Source of the DNA: an uncultured Clostridium sp.
GTDB lineage: Bacteria; Bacillota; Clostridia; Lachnospirales; Lachnospiraceae
Assembly (NCBI GenBank): GCA_900542035.1
Contig: UQMJ01000001.1
Span: 62,001-126,000 of the forward strand
DNA length: 64,000 bases
Direction: 5' to 3'
The notes beneath the pieces were generated by a model. It did not search any database, had not been told where the DNA came from, and saw nothing but the letters and a program-made list of their open reading frames with translations. Of the stretch, positions 43,712-51,705 are shown one piece after another (position 1 is the first letter of the stretch; each line of letters begins with the position of its first letter). The position numbers were made by a program, and so were the translations under genes.

Positions 43712-45298
43712 ATGGATTATGTAAAACGGAACCGCCAGATTGCCAACAGTTTTTACAATCTGGGTTTGGAAAAAGCAAATATCAGAGACCTTTCCGGAGC
43801 AGTAGACTGCTTAAAAAAGAGCCTCCATTTTGATAAATACCAGATGGATGCCAGAAACCTTTTGGGGCTGATTTATTATGAAATGGGAGAAGTGTCTGAC
43901 GCACTGGTCCAGTGGGTTATCAGCACCAATCTTCATCCGGCAGACAATCCGGCGGATCGCTATCTGGACGAGATCCAGAGAAAGCCAGGACGTCTGGAAG
44001 TGGTGGATCAGAATGTGAAAAAGTATAACCAGGCGCTCTGGTATGCCCAGCACGACAGCGATGACCTGGCGATTTTACAGCTGACCAGGGTAGTCGAAGA
44101 CAACCCTCATTTTGTAAAAGCCCATCTGTTGTTAGCGGCTCTTTATATGTATCACGAAGACTATCCGAAAGCAGGACGATCCCTGTATAAAGTCCTTCAG
44201 ATTGACCGGAACAATCCCAAAGCACAGTGGTATATGTCCATTGTCAAGAAAAATACCGGTAAGGCGGAGGTGGAAAAACGGAAGCTGAAAAATGCGTTTT
44301 CCCATCACCAGATGCAGGATGACGATGTAATTATGCCGCCTACATATAAAGAAAATACGGGATGGCAGAGTATTTTAAACATTCTGGCCGGCCTGGTATT
44401 AGGCGTTATGGTAACGTATTTTCTGATTATGCCGCCCAGTACGCGGGCTTTAAGCAACAAGCACAACGAGGAGATTATTACCTATAGCCAGAAGTTAAAT
44501 GAGAAGAACCAGGAGCTGGATGCGCTTCAGGCTTCTTATGAGGAACTCCAGTCTAAGTCCCAGGATATGGAAAATAAGCTTACCACCATTGAAGGAGATA
44601 CGGGACTGGTATTAAAGCAGTATCAGATTATGATTGGCATTTTACAGGCATACCGCAATGAAGATATTATGTCGGTTGCAAAGCTGTATGTAGATCTGGA
44701 CACTTCTCTGATTACCGATCAGAGCGTTCTGGAAATTGCCAATGCAGTGACCGCCGATATGCAGACGACCGGATACCAGACGTTAGAAGATCTGGGAACT
44801 GCCGCATGGAATTCCGGACAGAAGGAACAGGCTATGGAGTATTACCAGAAGAGCCTGGAGATCAATCCGGACAACCCATCTGCTACGTATCTGTTAGGAC
44901 GCTTATATCAGGATAAAGGAGATACGGAAAACGCCAGACAGTGCTTCAGCAGGATTATTACCAGTTTTCCGGAAAGCGCGCAGGCTTCCCAGGCAGCTTC
45001 CGCTATGGGAGAAATGGGACTGCCTACGTCTGCTGCCGGACAGAGCCAGACCGAACCGGCAGAGGAAGATGACGGAGAAAGAGGCGGAAATGCTGGCGGA
45101 TCAGACCGTACCCAGCAGAACACTGGAAACAGTAACGCTTCTGGCAGCAGGGGAGAAACGTCCCGTCAGGAGCCACAGACCCAGACGCAGCAAGAACCCC
45201 AGACTCAGCCACAGACCCAGGCTCAGCCTCAGGAGACAGAAGCAGCCCAGCCGGAAGAGCCAGTTCCGGAAACCGTTCCAGTGAACAACATTAATTAA
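43712..45298 (+). CDS. membrane-anchored TPR protein
   Basis: A 528-aa protein with cytoplasmic N-terminal TPR repeats (about residues 10-180), one transmembrane helix (ILNILAGLVLGVMVTYFLIM, about 225-245) and a coiled coil (about 250-290). Another TPR pair follows (EQAMEYYQKSLEINPDNPSATYLLGRLYQDKGD, written here in part), then a Gln/Pro/Thr-rich tail (TQTQQEPQTQPQTQ) from about 480. The outside part therefore carries a TPR domain and a disordered tail. Likely a scaffold at the cell envelope; no enzyme motif is visible. A terminator follows. Confidence 0.85.
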   Translation: MDYVKRNRQIANSFYNLGLEKANIRDLSGAVDCLKKSLHFDKYQMDARNLLGLIYYEMGEVSDALVQWVISTNLHPADNPADRYLDEIQRKPGRLEVVDQNVKKYNQALWYAQHDSDDLAILQLTRVVEDNPHFVKAHLLLAALYMYHEDYPKAGRSLYKVLQIDRNNPKAQWYMSIVKKNTGKAEVEKRKLKNAFSHHQMQDDDVIMPPTYKENTGWQSILNILAGLVLGVMVTYFLIMPPSTRALSNKHNEEIITYSQKLNEKNQELDALQASYEELQSKSQDMENKLTTIEGDTGLVLKQYQIMIGILQAYRNEDIMSVAKLYVDLDTSLITDQSVLEIANAVTADMQTTGYQTLEDLGTAAWNSGQKEQAMEYYQKSLEINPDNPSATYLLGRLYQDKGDTENARQCFSRIITSFPESAQASQAASAMGEMGLPTSAAGQSQTEPAEEDDGERGGNAGGSDRTQQNTGNSNASGSRGETSRQEPQTQTQQEPQTQPQTQAQPQETEAAQPEEPVPETVPVNNIN

Positions 45299-45323
45299 CA
45301 AATCAAGCAGCCCGATTGGAAAG

Positions 45324-45373
45324 AAAAAAGACATTACGAAAGAAAACCAGATTTCGTGATGTCTTTTTTATTT
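45324..45373 (+). terminator. Terminator after the TPR gene
   Basis: AAAAAAGACATTACGAAA (45324-45341) pairs with TTTCGTGATGTCTTTTTT (45352-45369) with one G-U pair. Confidence 0.88.
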
Positions 45374-45374
45374 T

Positions 45375-45407
45375 GCCAGGTTTTCCTGGTATATTTTTGA
45401 CGAAAAT
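45375..45407 (+). promoter_or_regulatory. Candidate sigma-H promoter with Spo0A box for spoIIAA
   Basis: TTTGACGAA (45396-45404) fits the Spo0A box core TGNCGAA. GCCAGGTTTT (from 45375) and GACGAAAAT (45399-45407), 14 bp apart, resemble -35 and -10 elements of sigma-H. spoIIA operons are known to be driven by sigma-H and Spo0A~P. The match is by eye and approximate. Confidence 0.5.
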
Positions 45408-45437
45408 GGAAAAAATAAGGGGAAGGAGATTATCAAC

Positions 45438-45776
45438 ATGGAAGTATCATTTCTTTACGAAGCAAAGGAGCAGTGCCTGATCATTCATCTGCCAAAAGAA
45501 CTGGATCATCACAACTGCCGGAATCTGCGTTATGAAACGGATCTGCTTCTGGCAGAAAACTACATCAACCGGATTGTCTTTGACTTTTCCAAAACGGAAT
45601 TTATGGATTCATCCGGTATTGGCGTCTTGTTAAACCGGTATAAGCAGATGGAACGAAGCGGAGGACAGGTCCGCCTTTACGGGGCTGGGCCTCAGGTTCA
45701 CCGGATTCTGACAGTGGCAGGAATTGCCCGCCTGATGCCTAGTTTTGAAACAAAAGAAGCCGCGATTGTGGACTAG
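45438..45776 (+). CDS. spoIIAA: anti-sigma F factor antagonist SpoIIAA
   Basis: STAS-domain protein of 112 aa that releases sigma-F from SpoIIAB in the forespore. FMDSSGIGVLLNRY holds the phosphorylation serine at residue 58, the same position as in Bacillus subtilis. GGAAGGAG precedes the start. First gene of the spoIIAA-spoIIAB-sigF operon, with a candidate sigma-H/Spo0A promoter upstream. Confidence 0.96.
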   Translation: MEVSFLYEAKEQCLIIHLPKELDHHNCRNLRYETDLLLAENYINRIVFDFSKTEFMDSSGIGVLLNRYKQMERSGGQVRLYGAGPQVHRILTVAGIARLMPSFETKEAAIVD

Positions 45777-45790
45777 AAAGGGGAGCGGAT

Positions 45791-46228
45791 ATGGAGAGCA
45801 GAAAAGAAGAAGCAGAGAAAATCAAAATAGAGATAGACAGTTTATCCAGCAACGAAGAATTTGCCAGGGTAGTAATTGCTGTTTTTATGAGCAGGATGAA
45901 TCCTACCCTGGAAGAAATCGATGATGTAAAAACAGCGGTTTCAGAAGCAGTAACCAATGCAGTCATCCATGGCTATCAGGGAGAAAAGGGAAGGATTTAC
46001 ATAGAAGCAGAAAGAAACGGAACACTTCTGACGTTATCCATACGGGATGAAGGGGTTGGGATTGCAGATTTAAAAAAGGCAATGGAGCCTATGTATACCA
46101 GTGATACCACTGGAGAACGTTCCGGAATGGGCTTTTCTTTTATGGAAGCATTTATGGACGAGGTAGCCGTAGAGAGCAAACCAGGCCAGGGAACAAAGGT
46201 CACCATGAAAAAACGCATAGGCGGGTGA
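45791..46228 (+). CDS. spoIIAB: anti-sigma F factor SpoIIAB
   Basis: A 145-aa GHKL-type serine kinase and anti-sigma factor. N-box SEAVTNAVIHGY, G1 box IRDEGVGIAD and G2 GERSGMGFSFM are visible. It binds and inhibits sigma-F and phosphorylates SpoIIAA. Starts 14 bp after spoIIAA behind AAAGGGGAGC, and ends four bases before sigF. Confidence 0.96.
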   Translation: MESRKEEAEKIKIEIDSLSSNEEFARVVIAVFMSRMNPTLEEIDDVKTAVSEAVTNAVIHGYQGEKGRIYIEAERNGTLLTLSIRDEGVGIADLKKAMEPMYTSDTTGERSGMGFSFMEAFMDEVAVESKPGQGTKVTMKKRIGG

Positions 46229-46232
46229 GCGC

Positions 46233-46958
46233 ATGGACGAGACGATGAGATTAATCCGGAAGTCTCACGAAGGGGATAAAGAAGCCAGAGATCGTCTGGT
46301 AATGGAAAACGTAGGATTAATCTGGAGCATTGTCCGCCGGTTTTCCGGCAGAGGACACGAGATGGAAGACCTGTTTCAAATTGGAAGCATCGGTCTGATG
46401 AAGGCGATTGACAAATTTGATCCCAGTTTTGAAGTACGGTTTTCCACATATGCGGTTCCCATGATTGCAGGAGAAATCAAGCGGTTTTTAAGGGATGACG
46501 GCATGATTAAGGTAAGCCGGTCTCTTAAGGAAATGAGCGTTAAAATCCAGGCAGCCAGAGAAGAAATGAGAAACATTCTGGGACGGGAACCGACTCTGGA
46601 AGAGATTGCCGGAAAGCTGGAGGTCAGCAGAGAAGAAATTGCGGCGTCGCTGGAGTCTGGGGCTGAAATAGAATCGCTGTACCGGCCTCTGGGAGACGAG
46701 TCGGAAAACAGCGGCTGTCTCATAGATAAAATTGAAGATCAGGATAATAGAGAGGAAAAATTGCTGAATAAAATGATTCTGGAAGGGATGATAAGCAGCC
46801 TGGACGGACAGGAAAAAGAGATTATTCTGCGCCGGTATTATTATAATCAGACCCAGACGGAGATTGCAGGCATTCTTTGCATTTCCCAGGTTCAGGTTTC
46901 CAGAATGGAAAAAAGGATCTTGAAAAAAATGAGGGAAGATTTTAAAAACCGTACATAA
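46233..46958 (+). CDS. sigF: RNA polymerase sigma-F factor
   Basis: A 241-aa sporulation sigma factor. Region 2 (EDLFQIGSIGLMKAIDKFD, then RFSTYAVPMIAGEIKRFLRDDG), region 3 (GREPTLEEIAGKLEVSREEI) and region 4 (QTEIAGILCISQVQVSRMEK) are complete. It directs early forespore transcription and is controlled by SpoIIAA and SpoIIAB encoded directly upstream. The spoVA genes follow in the same direction. Confidence 0.96.
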   Translation: MDETMRLIRKSHEGDKEARDRLVMENVGLIWSIVRRFSGRGHEMEDLFQIGSIGLMKAIDKFDPSFEVRFSTYAVPMIAGEIKRFLRDDGMIKVSRSLKEMSVKIQAAREEMRNILGREPTLEEIAGKLEVSREEIAASLESGAEIESLYRPLGDESENSGCLIDKIEDQDNREEKLLNKMILEGMISSLDGQEKEIILRRYYYNQTQTEIAGILCISQVQVSRMEKRILKKMREDFKNRT

Positions 46959-47027
46959 AAACCATTATTTTGGAAACCCTAGCATCAGTGTACATCAGCA
47001 ATGGAGAAAGGAAGGGTGTGATCCAAA

Positions 47028-47186
47028 ATGGATACGTTGAAATATGTATTTGGAATCCTGGTTCTGATTTTATGCATTGGTCTGATTGGGGCAGCCGTCT
47101 GGTACTGTATGTTCCGTCTGCCGGATCAGGCTATGCAGCAGGGAACCCTGGTATGGGGGCCTGCAGTCGGAGGGAGATTGTTATGA
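47028..47186 (+). CDS. 52-aa membrane microprotein between sigF and spoVAA
   Basis: A short gene starting MDTLKYVFGILVLILCIGLIG, with one transmembrane helix (about residues 6-27) and a short Gln/Gly-containing tail ending in GGRLL. Its ATG follows GGAAGGGTGTG. Its stop overlaps the spoVAA start (ATGA at 47183-47186), the usual sign of translational coupling. I do not recognise the family. It is too small for most gene callers. Confidence 0.6.
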   Translation: MDTLKYVFGILVLILCIGLIGAAVWYCMFRLPDQAMQQGTLVWGPAVGGRLL

Positions 47187-47815
47187 GCAGTTCTCCCTCT
47201 GTTTATTTAAATATCCGGCAGATTACAGAAGTACACCACAAAGACGTGCTTCTAAAGGATGTGGCAGATATTTTTTGTGACAATCCGGCTCTCCAGAATC
47301 GCTGCAGCGCTGTGAAAATCCGGAAAATCCAGAAAGATAAACCGAAACGGTATGTAGAGACCATTGTTCCGGTGTTGGAAAAGCTGCAAAAGCTGGACCC
47401 GAATCTGCAGATTCATAATCTGGGCGAAACCGAGTTTATTATCGATTACCAGCCTCCGAAAAATCCAGCCTGGTTCTGGCAGTGGATCAAAACCATAGGG
47501 GTCTGCCTGATCTGCTTTTTTGGAGCTGCATTTGCGATTATGACATTTAACAACGACGTCAGCGTTACCGCAGTGTTTCACGAAATTTATGTTCTGATTA
47601 TGGGGAGGGAACCAGGAGGCTTTACGGTTCTGGAACTGTTTTACTCCATTGGCCTGGCAATTGGAATTGCCGTATTCTTTAACCACTTTGCCAAATGGAA
47701 ATTAAATACAGATCCAACTCCGCTGGAAGTAGAAATGCGGATTTACGAAGATAATATCAGCAAAACCCTGATCCAGAATGCAGAGAGGAAGGAGCAGGAT
47801 ATTGATATTTATTAA
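47183..47815 (+). CDS. spoVAA: stage V sporulation protein AA
   Basis: A 210-aa protein of the SpoVA channel set involved in dipicolinic acid movement into spores. It has an N-terminal soluble domain (YLNIRQITEVHHKDVLLKD) and two or three hydrophobic segments in the C-terminal half (TIGVCLICFFGAAFAIMTF; LFYSIGLAIGIAVFFNHFA). ATG 47183 follows CGGAGGGAG; the frame is open further upstream, but that region encodes the 52-aa protein in another frame. Length agrees with SpoVAA of Bacillus. Confidence 0.9.
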   Translation: MSSSPSVYLNIRQITEVHHKDVLLKDVADIFCDNPALQNRCSAVKIRKIQKDKPKRYVETIVPVLEKLQKLDPNLQIHNLGETEFIIDYQPPKNPAWFWQWIKTIGVCLICFFGAAFAIMTFNNDVSVTAVFHEIYVLIMGREPGGFTVLELFYSIGLAIGIAVFFNHFAKWKLNTDPTPLEVEMRIYEDNISKTLIQNAERKEQDIDIY

Positions 47816-48290
47816 ACAGATGTTTGCAGCCGCCATTGGACTTGCATCTGGTGGGATTATTGCAGCAGGAGTCTTTGCATTTCTGGCTGTCATCGGCGTA
47901 TTCCCCAGACTGATTGGAAAAACGAAAACCTGGAATCACTTGTCTCTTTATGAGACGGTAATCATTCTGGGAGGAACATTTGGAAATGTCATGGATATTT
48001 ATGAATTTCCGATTCCCATTGCCCAGAGAGTTTCCAGCATTCTGGGAGAGGGAGCGGGAAGCGCGGCAGGCGGTATGGTTACCGGAATCATTGGAGTATG
48101 CATTGGGATTTTCGTAGGCTGTCTGGTTATGTCTCTGGCAGAAACCCTGCAGGCGCTTCCGGTATTTTCCAGAAGAATTCATCTGGCAGTAGGATTCCAA
48201 TACGTGATCCTTTCCATTGCGCTGGGGAAACTGATGGGTTCCCTAATCTATTTTGTAACAGGAATAGGAGAACGGATTGGGGTTGGGTAA
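47802..48290 (+). CDS. spoVAB: stage V sporulation protein AB
   Basis: A 162-aa polytopic membrane protein, hydrophobic in four or more segments (AAAIGLASGGIIAAGVFAFLAVIG, GIIGVCIGIFVGCLVMSLAE). It matches SpoVAB by position and character. TTG 47802, eight bases after GGAAGGAG, is the most likely start; it overlaps the end of spoVAA by 14 bp. Component of the spore DPA transport locus. Confidence 0.85.
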   Translation: MIFIKQMFAAAIGLASGGIIAAGVFAFLAVIGVFPRLIGKTKTWNHLSLYETVIILGGTFGNVMDIYEFPIPIAQRVSSILGEGAGSAAGGMVTGIIGVCIGIFVGCLVMSLAETLQALPVFSRRIHLAVGFQYVILSIALGKLMGSLIYFVTGIGERIGVG

Positions 48291-48312
48291 AAGAAACGCA
48301 GGAGGAAATAAA

Positions 48313-48765
48313 ATGGAAGTTAATAAAAACGCATATAACCAGTATGTGAAAAAAGTAACGCCGGTTAACAGCATGATGGCAGATATGGCAAAAGCCTTCC
48401 TGACAGGAGGGATCATCTGTACCGTCGGACAGGGCATTATGAATGGATTTTTATCAGCAGGAATGGAAAAAGATGCAGCCAGTGCCTGGACGCTCCTGTG
48501 TCTGATTGGAATCAGCGTGCTGTTAACAGGACTGAATTTATACCCAAAGATTGTCAAGTTCGGAGGAGCGGGAGCCCTGGTTCCCATAACCGGCTTTGCC
48601 AATTCCGTAGCAGCTCCGGCCATTGAATTTAAAACAGAAGGACAGGTATTCGGCATTGGCGTGAAGCTGTTTACCATTGCAGGGCCGGTAATCCTATACG
48701 GAACCCTGGCAAGCTGGCTTCTGGGACTGGTATACTGGATTGGAAAGACGATGGGGATTGTGTAA
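48313..48765 (+). CDS. spoVAC: stage V sporulation protein AC
   Basis: A 150-aa membrane protein, the length of Bacillus SpoVAC, a mechanosensitive channel of the spore inner membrane. Begins MEVNKNAYNQYVKKVTP and contains TGGIICTVGQGIMNGFL, FGGAGALVPITGFANSV and a C-terminal helix. CAGGAGGAAATAAA precedes ATG 48313. In most Firmicutes spoVAD and spoVAE follow; here a palindromic repeat element and a WYL regulator follow instead. Confidence 0.93.
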   Translation: MEVNKNAYNQYVKKVTPVNSMMADMAKAFLTGGIICTVGQGIMNGFLSAGMEKDAASAWTLLCLIGISVLLTGLNLYPKIVKFGGAGALVPITGFANSVAAPAIEFKTEGQVFGIGVKLFTIAGPVILYGTLASWLLGLVYWIGKTMGIV

Positions 48766-48876
48766 CTGACCAGGCTTCTGATAATGGATGATTGTTGCAA
48801 TACGGTACGACAAACGCATGAATGAATAAATTATGAACACCCTGTCCGGATTTTTTGATATAATCAAAGAAAAGGA

Positions 48877-49152
48877 TAGCATCCGTGTACAGGGGGCAAT
48901 ACGGTCAGAAACGTCCATATGACGCGCCTGCTGCGTTACTTTCAATCGGTGTACATCCAGTACACCTCATTCAAGTGCCTTGCAGACGCGTCATCTGACC
49001 TGTTTCTGACTCTTCTGACCTCAAGTGGAGAGAATTTCCCCATTTTTAAGGCAGACGAATGAAGCGTACTGGATGTACGCTGATTGAGGATAACGCAGAA
49101 AATGGGGAAATTCTCCCTCTTTGAGGCGTGTTACCCCTGTACACGGATGCTA
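48877..49152 (+). repeat. MITE-like palindromic element, full-length copy
   Basis: A 276-bp non-coding element bounded by inverted ends TAGCATCCGTGTACAGGGG and CCCCTGTACACGGATGCTA. It holds two nested hairpin modules: one with TGACGCGCCTGC/GCAGACGCGTCA arms enclosing GTGTACATCCAGTACAC, the other with GAGAATTTCCCCATTTT/AAAATGGGGAAATTCTC arms enclosing GCGTACTGGATGTACGC. Related copies lie at 15454-15655 (inverted, one module) and 15892-16014 (degenerate). No transposase is encoded. Short frames through it on both strands are not genes. Confidence 0.88.
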
Positions 49153-49243
49153 GGGTGTTCCTATGAAAGAGATTTTAGACTATGTACGGTAATGGACATA
49201 AGACAGGAGAAGAAAGTTCGTATACTATGGGAGGTGGCAGAGT

Positions 49244-50236
49244 ATGGCAAAGTCTCCGAATCAGAAGCTGAAACTGTTATATCTTATGAAAATTTTACTG
49301 GAACAGACGGATGAAAACCACCGGATTACGATGACGGAAATCATTGAGAATCTGGCTTCTTATAATATCAGTGCGGAACGGAAAAGTCTTTATAATGACA
49401 TCGAAAGTCTTCGCCTGTACGGATTGGACATTATCGGAATTCAGGAAGGGAGAACGTATTTTTACTATGTGGGAAGCCGGAGATTTGAGTTGGCAGAGCT
49501 GAAATTATTGGTGGATTCTGTCCAGTCAGCCAAATTTATTACGGCTAAAAAGTCCAGCGAACTGATTAAAAAACTCGAGGGGCTGGCCAGCAGATATGAG
49601 GCGTCAAAGCTTCATAGACAGGTATTTGTTGCTGGAAGAGTGAAGACAATGAATGAAAGCATTTATTATAATGTAGACAGAATCCAGACAGCAATAGGGG
49701 AAAATTCCAAAATTACTTTCCAGTATTTCCAGTGGAATGTGGAGAAAAAAATGGAGCTGAGGCATGACGGCGCTGTTTATAAGGTCAGTCCGTGGGCACT
49801 GTCGTGGAATGACGGCAATTATTATCTGATTGCCTACGATGGTGAAAAAGGGATTATTAAACATTTTAGGGTGGATAAGATGCTTCATATTGAGTTGAAT
49901 GGCGAAAAACGGGAAGGAGAACAAGTTTTTCAATCTTTTGATATGGCAGCTTATGCGAGAAAAATGTTTGGAATGTATGGTGGAAAAGAAGAACGGGTGC
50001 GTCTGGAGTGTGAAAACTCGTTTGCAGGAGTGATTATAGACCGGTTTGGAAAAGACGTAACCTTAAACCGGCTGGATGATACACATTTTTTTGTAAATGT
50101 AGAAGCAGCAGTCAGCAAACAATTTTTGTCCTGGGTAATCGGTCTAGGCGAAGGGGTAAAAATTGCAGGGCCAGAATCGGTTGTAGCTCGTATGAAGGAT
50201 GAAATCCGTCGGCTGATGCGGCAGTATCAGAAGTAA
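49244..50236 (+). CDS. WYL domain transcriptional regulator
   Basis: A 330-aa regulator with an N-terminal winged helix (ITMTEIIENLASYNISAERKSLYNDI, about residues 24-60), a central WYL domain (YKVSPWALSWNDGNYYLIAYD, about 175-215) and a WCX C-terminal extension. GGGAGGTGGCAGAGT precedes the start. WYL proteins sense ligands or nucleic acids; neither target nor ligand is apparent. It begins 92 bp after the MITE-like element and is followed by small accessory genes. Confidence 0.93.
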   Translation: MAKSPNQKLKLLYLMKILLEQTDENHRITMTEIIENLASYNISAERKSLYNDIESLRLYGLDIIGIQEGRTYFYYVGSRRFELAELKLLVDSVQSAKFITAKKSSELIKKLEGLASRYEASKLHRQVFVAGRVKTMNESIYYNVDRIQTAIGENSKITFQYFQWNVEKKMELRHDGAVYKVSPWALSWNDGNYYLIAYDGEKGIIKHFRVDKMLHIELNGEKREGEQVFQSFDMAAYARKMFGMYGGKEERVRLECENSFAGVIIDRFGKDVTLNRLDDTHFFVNVEAAVSKQFLSWVIGLGEGVKIAGPESVVARMKDEIRRLMRQYQK

Positions 50237-50349
50237 ATAACCGTTCAGAGGGATATTTTTCAGCTGCGAGGTGTGTTTATGGGACACCTTCCTGTTTATA
50301 ATAAAACCAGATAGAAGAGAACGGAAGCAGCCGGTCAGGAGGAAAGATT

Positions 50350-50691
50350 ATGAAAGAGATGTACTTTACGATAGCAGGATGCAGCCATTATTTTGGCAGT
50401 CAGTTTATGGAAAAAGGGATGAAGGTCAAATTGGTCAAAGAACCGGACAATGAGTATGACAGAGAGGCGATACAGGTTCTGATAAAAGGGCTGGGAAAGT
50501 GCGGATATGTGGCGAACAGCCCTTCTACAGTAAAAGGAGAGTCCATGAGCGCAGGAAGGCTTTATGACAAACTGGGAAAGGAAGCGAAGGGAAAGATTGT
50601 ATTCGTGTTTCCAGGCACAGCAATCTGCAGGATTACAGATACAGGTCTGAATCCGCAGAAAGATGCAGATGAAAAAAATGAAAGCAATTAA
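50350..50691 (+). CDS. HIRAN domain protein
   Basis: A 113-aa protein consisting essentially of a HIRAN domain (TIAGCSHYFGSQFMEKG, VKEPDNEYDREAIQV, GYVANS), a module that binds DNA 3' ends in helicases such as HLTF. Standing alone it could be a DNA-end sensor or adaptor. GGAGGAAAGATT precedes the start. Its end overlaps the convergent HD-domain gene by four bases. Confidence 0.85.
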   Translation: MKEMYFTIAGCSHYFGSQFMEKGMKVKLVKEPDNEYDREAIQVLIKGLGKCGYVANSPSTVKGESMSAGRLYDKLGKEAKGKIVFVFPGTAICRITDTGLNPQKDADEKNESN

Positions 50692-51152
50692 GACACTCTG
50701 GATAGAATCGGCTGTAAGGTTTCCTGAAGCGCGCAGTATTTGTCTGCGATACATACCAGCCATGCTTCCCGACAGGTTGGGGGGATGGGAGTAAGGGGAA
50801 ACATATGGCGCGCAATAATATTTTTTTCAATACGATTAAGGGGATAATCTGCCCGTGCATTTTTCAATGCAGTCGAAGGATGGCGGAATCCATGGAGACA
50901 GTGGGAACGGTCTTTCTCATGCCAATCATAGAGAAAATAGTCGTGAAGCAGTGCCCCGCGGATCAGATTATCCCGATTTACCGGAAGGCCAAGTTTGTCG
51001 GCAATAGACAGGCTGACAGCCGCAACCAGAATGCTGTGCCGGTATACGGTAGACATTCCATGCTGATAAGCATTTTTTTCTTCACTGAATCGTCCGCATT
51101 GTTCCAGATATTTACATTTCTCTGCAATCGCAGTCTGAAAATCTTGTTTCAT
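50688..51152 (-). CDS. HD domain phosphohydrolase
   Basis: A 154-aa metal-dependent HD-superfamily protein. The first His lies in VYRHSILVA, the HD pair in ALLHDYFLYDW, further histidines in HGFRHPSTA, and the last Asp in CIADKYCAL. Start 51152 (MKQDFQTAIAEK) is preferred; the longer upstream frame lacks a ribosome site. Likely hydrolyses a nucleotide or related phosphate ester; substrate unknown. Confidence 0.88.
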   Translation of the reverse strand: MKQDFQTAIAEKCKYLEQCGRFSEEKNAYQHGMSTVYRHSILVAAVSLSIADKLGLPVNRDNLIRGALLHDYFLYDWHEKDRSHCLHGFRHPSTALKNARADYPLNRIEKNIIARHMFPLTPIPPTCREAWLVCIADKYCALQETLQPILSRVS

Positions 51153-51319
51153 CGTAGTTATCCTATTAAAAATCACTTGTTCAGGTTGACAAAAATCATC
51201 TAAAAACGGTGGTATTATACTCCAAAAAATAAAGGTTTGCAATTCCTGTAAATGGATTCTATTTGTTTTTTTAATCAGCTTATATTATACTGAAGGAAAG
51301 AAAAGCCAGGGAGAAGATT

Positions 51320-51613
51320 ATGGAAAAAACAGGAATTAGACAGGAAGTAATCAGAGAAATACAGGAGTTTGCAAAAAAATACCAGGTAAAAAAAGTGATT
51401 TTGTTCGGCTCAAGAGCAAGGGGCGACTTTAAAGAAAAGAGTGATATTGATTTGGCAGTAAAAGGCGGTAATTTTGCCAGATTTTCATTAGATGTAAACG
51501 AAGAAACAACGACCCTTTTGAAGTTTGATATAATAAATTTAGATGAAAAAATACAACAGGAATTAAAGGATTCCATCCAGAAAGAAGGGAAAATATTATA
51601 TGAAGAAATTTGA
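51320..51613 (+). CDS. MNT-type minimal nucleotidyltransferase
   Basis: A 97-aa MNT-domain protein: ILFGSRARGDFKEKSDIDLAV contains the GSxxxG and DxD motifs of the DNA polymerase beta superfamily, with a third acid in FDIINLD. MNT proteins usually work as antitoxins that AMPylate a HEPN RNase toxin encoded next to them. Here the partner gene is reduced to a few codons, so this is a solitary MNT protein. GGGAGAAGATT precedes the start. Confidence 0.9.
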   Translation: MEKTGIRQEVIREIQEFAKKYQVKKVILFGSRARGDFKEKSDIDLAVKGGNFARFSLDVNEETTTLLKFDIINLDEKIQQELKDSIQKEGKILYEEI

Positions 51614-51626
51614 TCATTTTAAATAG
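51600..51626 (+). pseudogene. remnant of the HEPN partner gene
   Basis: An ATG overlapping the end of the MNT gene starts MKKFDHFK and then stops at TAG. MKKFD-type starts in this overlapping arrangement are typical of HEPN/nucleotidyltransferase-substrate-binding partners. The following 80 bp contain no recognisable continuation. Confidence 0.4.
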
Positions 51627-51705
51627 AAGCATTTTATGAGGGTGAAATAGAAAATATTTAATATCAGACGAAAGAACGGTAAATGCGAATATAAAGGAGA
51701 AGCAG

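Noticed and set aside
46970..47182. Longer N-terminus for SpoVAA
   Set aside because: The extension is antisense to nothing but overlaps, in another frame, a better small gene with ribosome site and membrane helix; SpoVAA homologues begin near MSSSPSVYLN.
49084..49314. Open frame running from the MITE-like element into the WYL gene
   Set aside because: It consists largely of the element's terminal palindrome (CYPCTRMLG-type translation) and lacks a convincing ribosome site; the WYL start at 49244 in another frame has a strong one.
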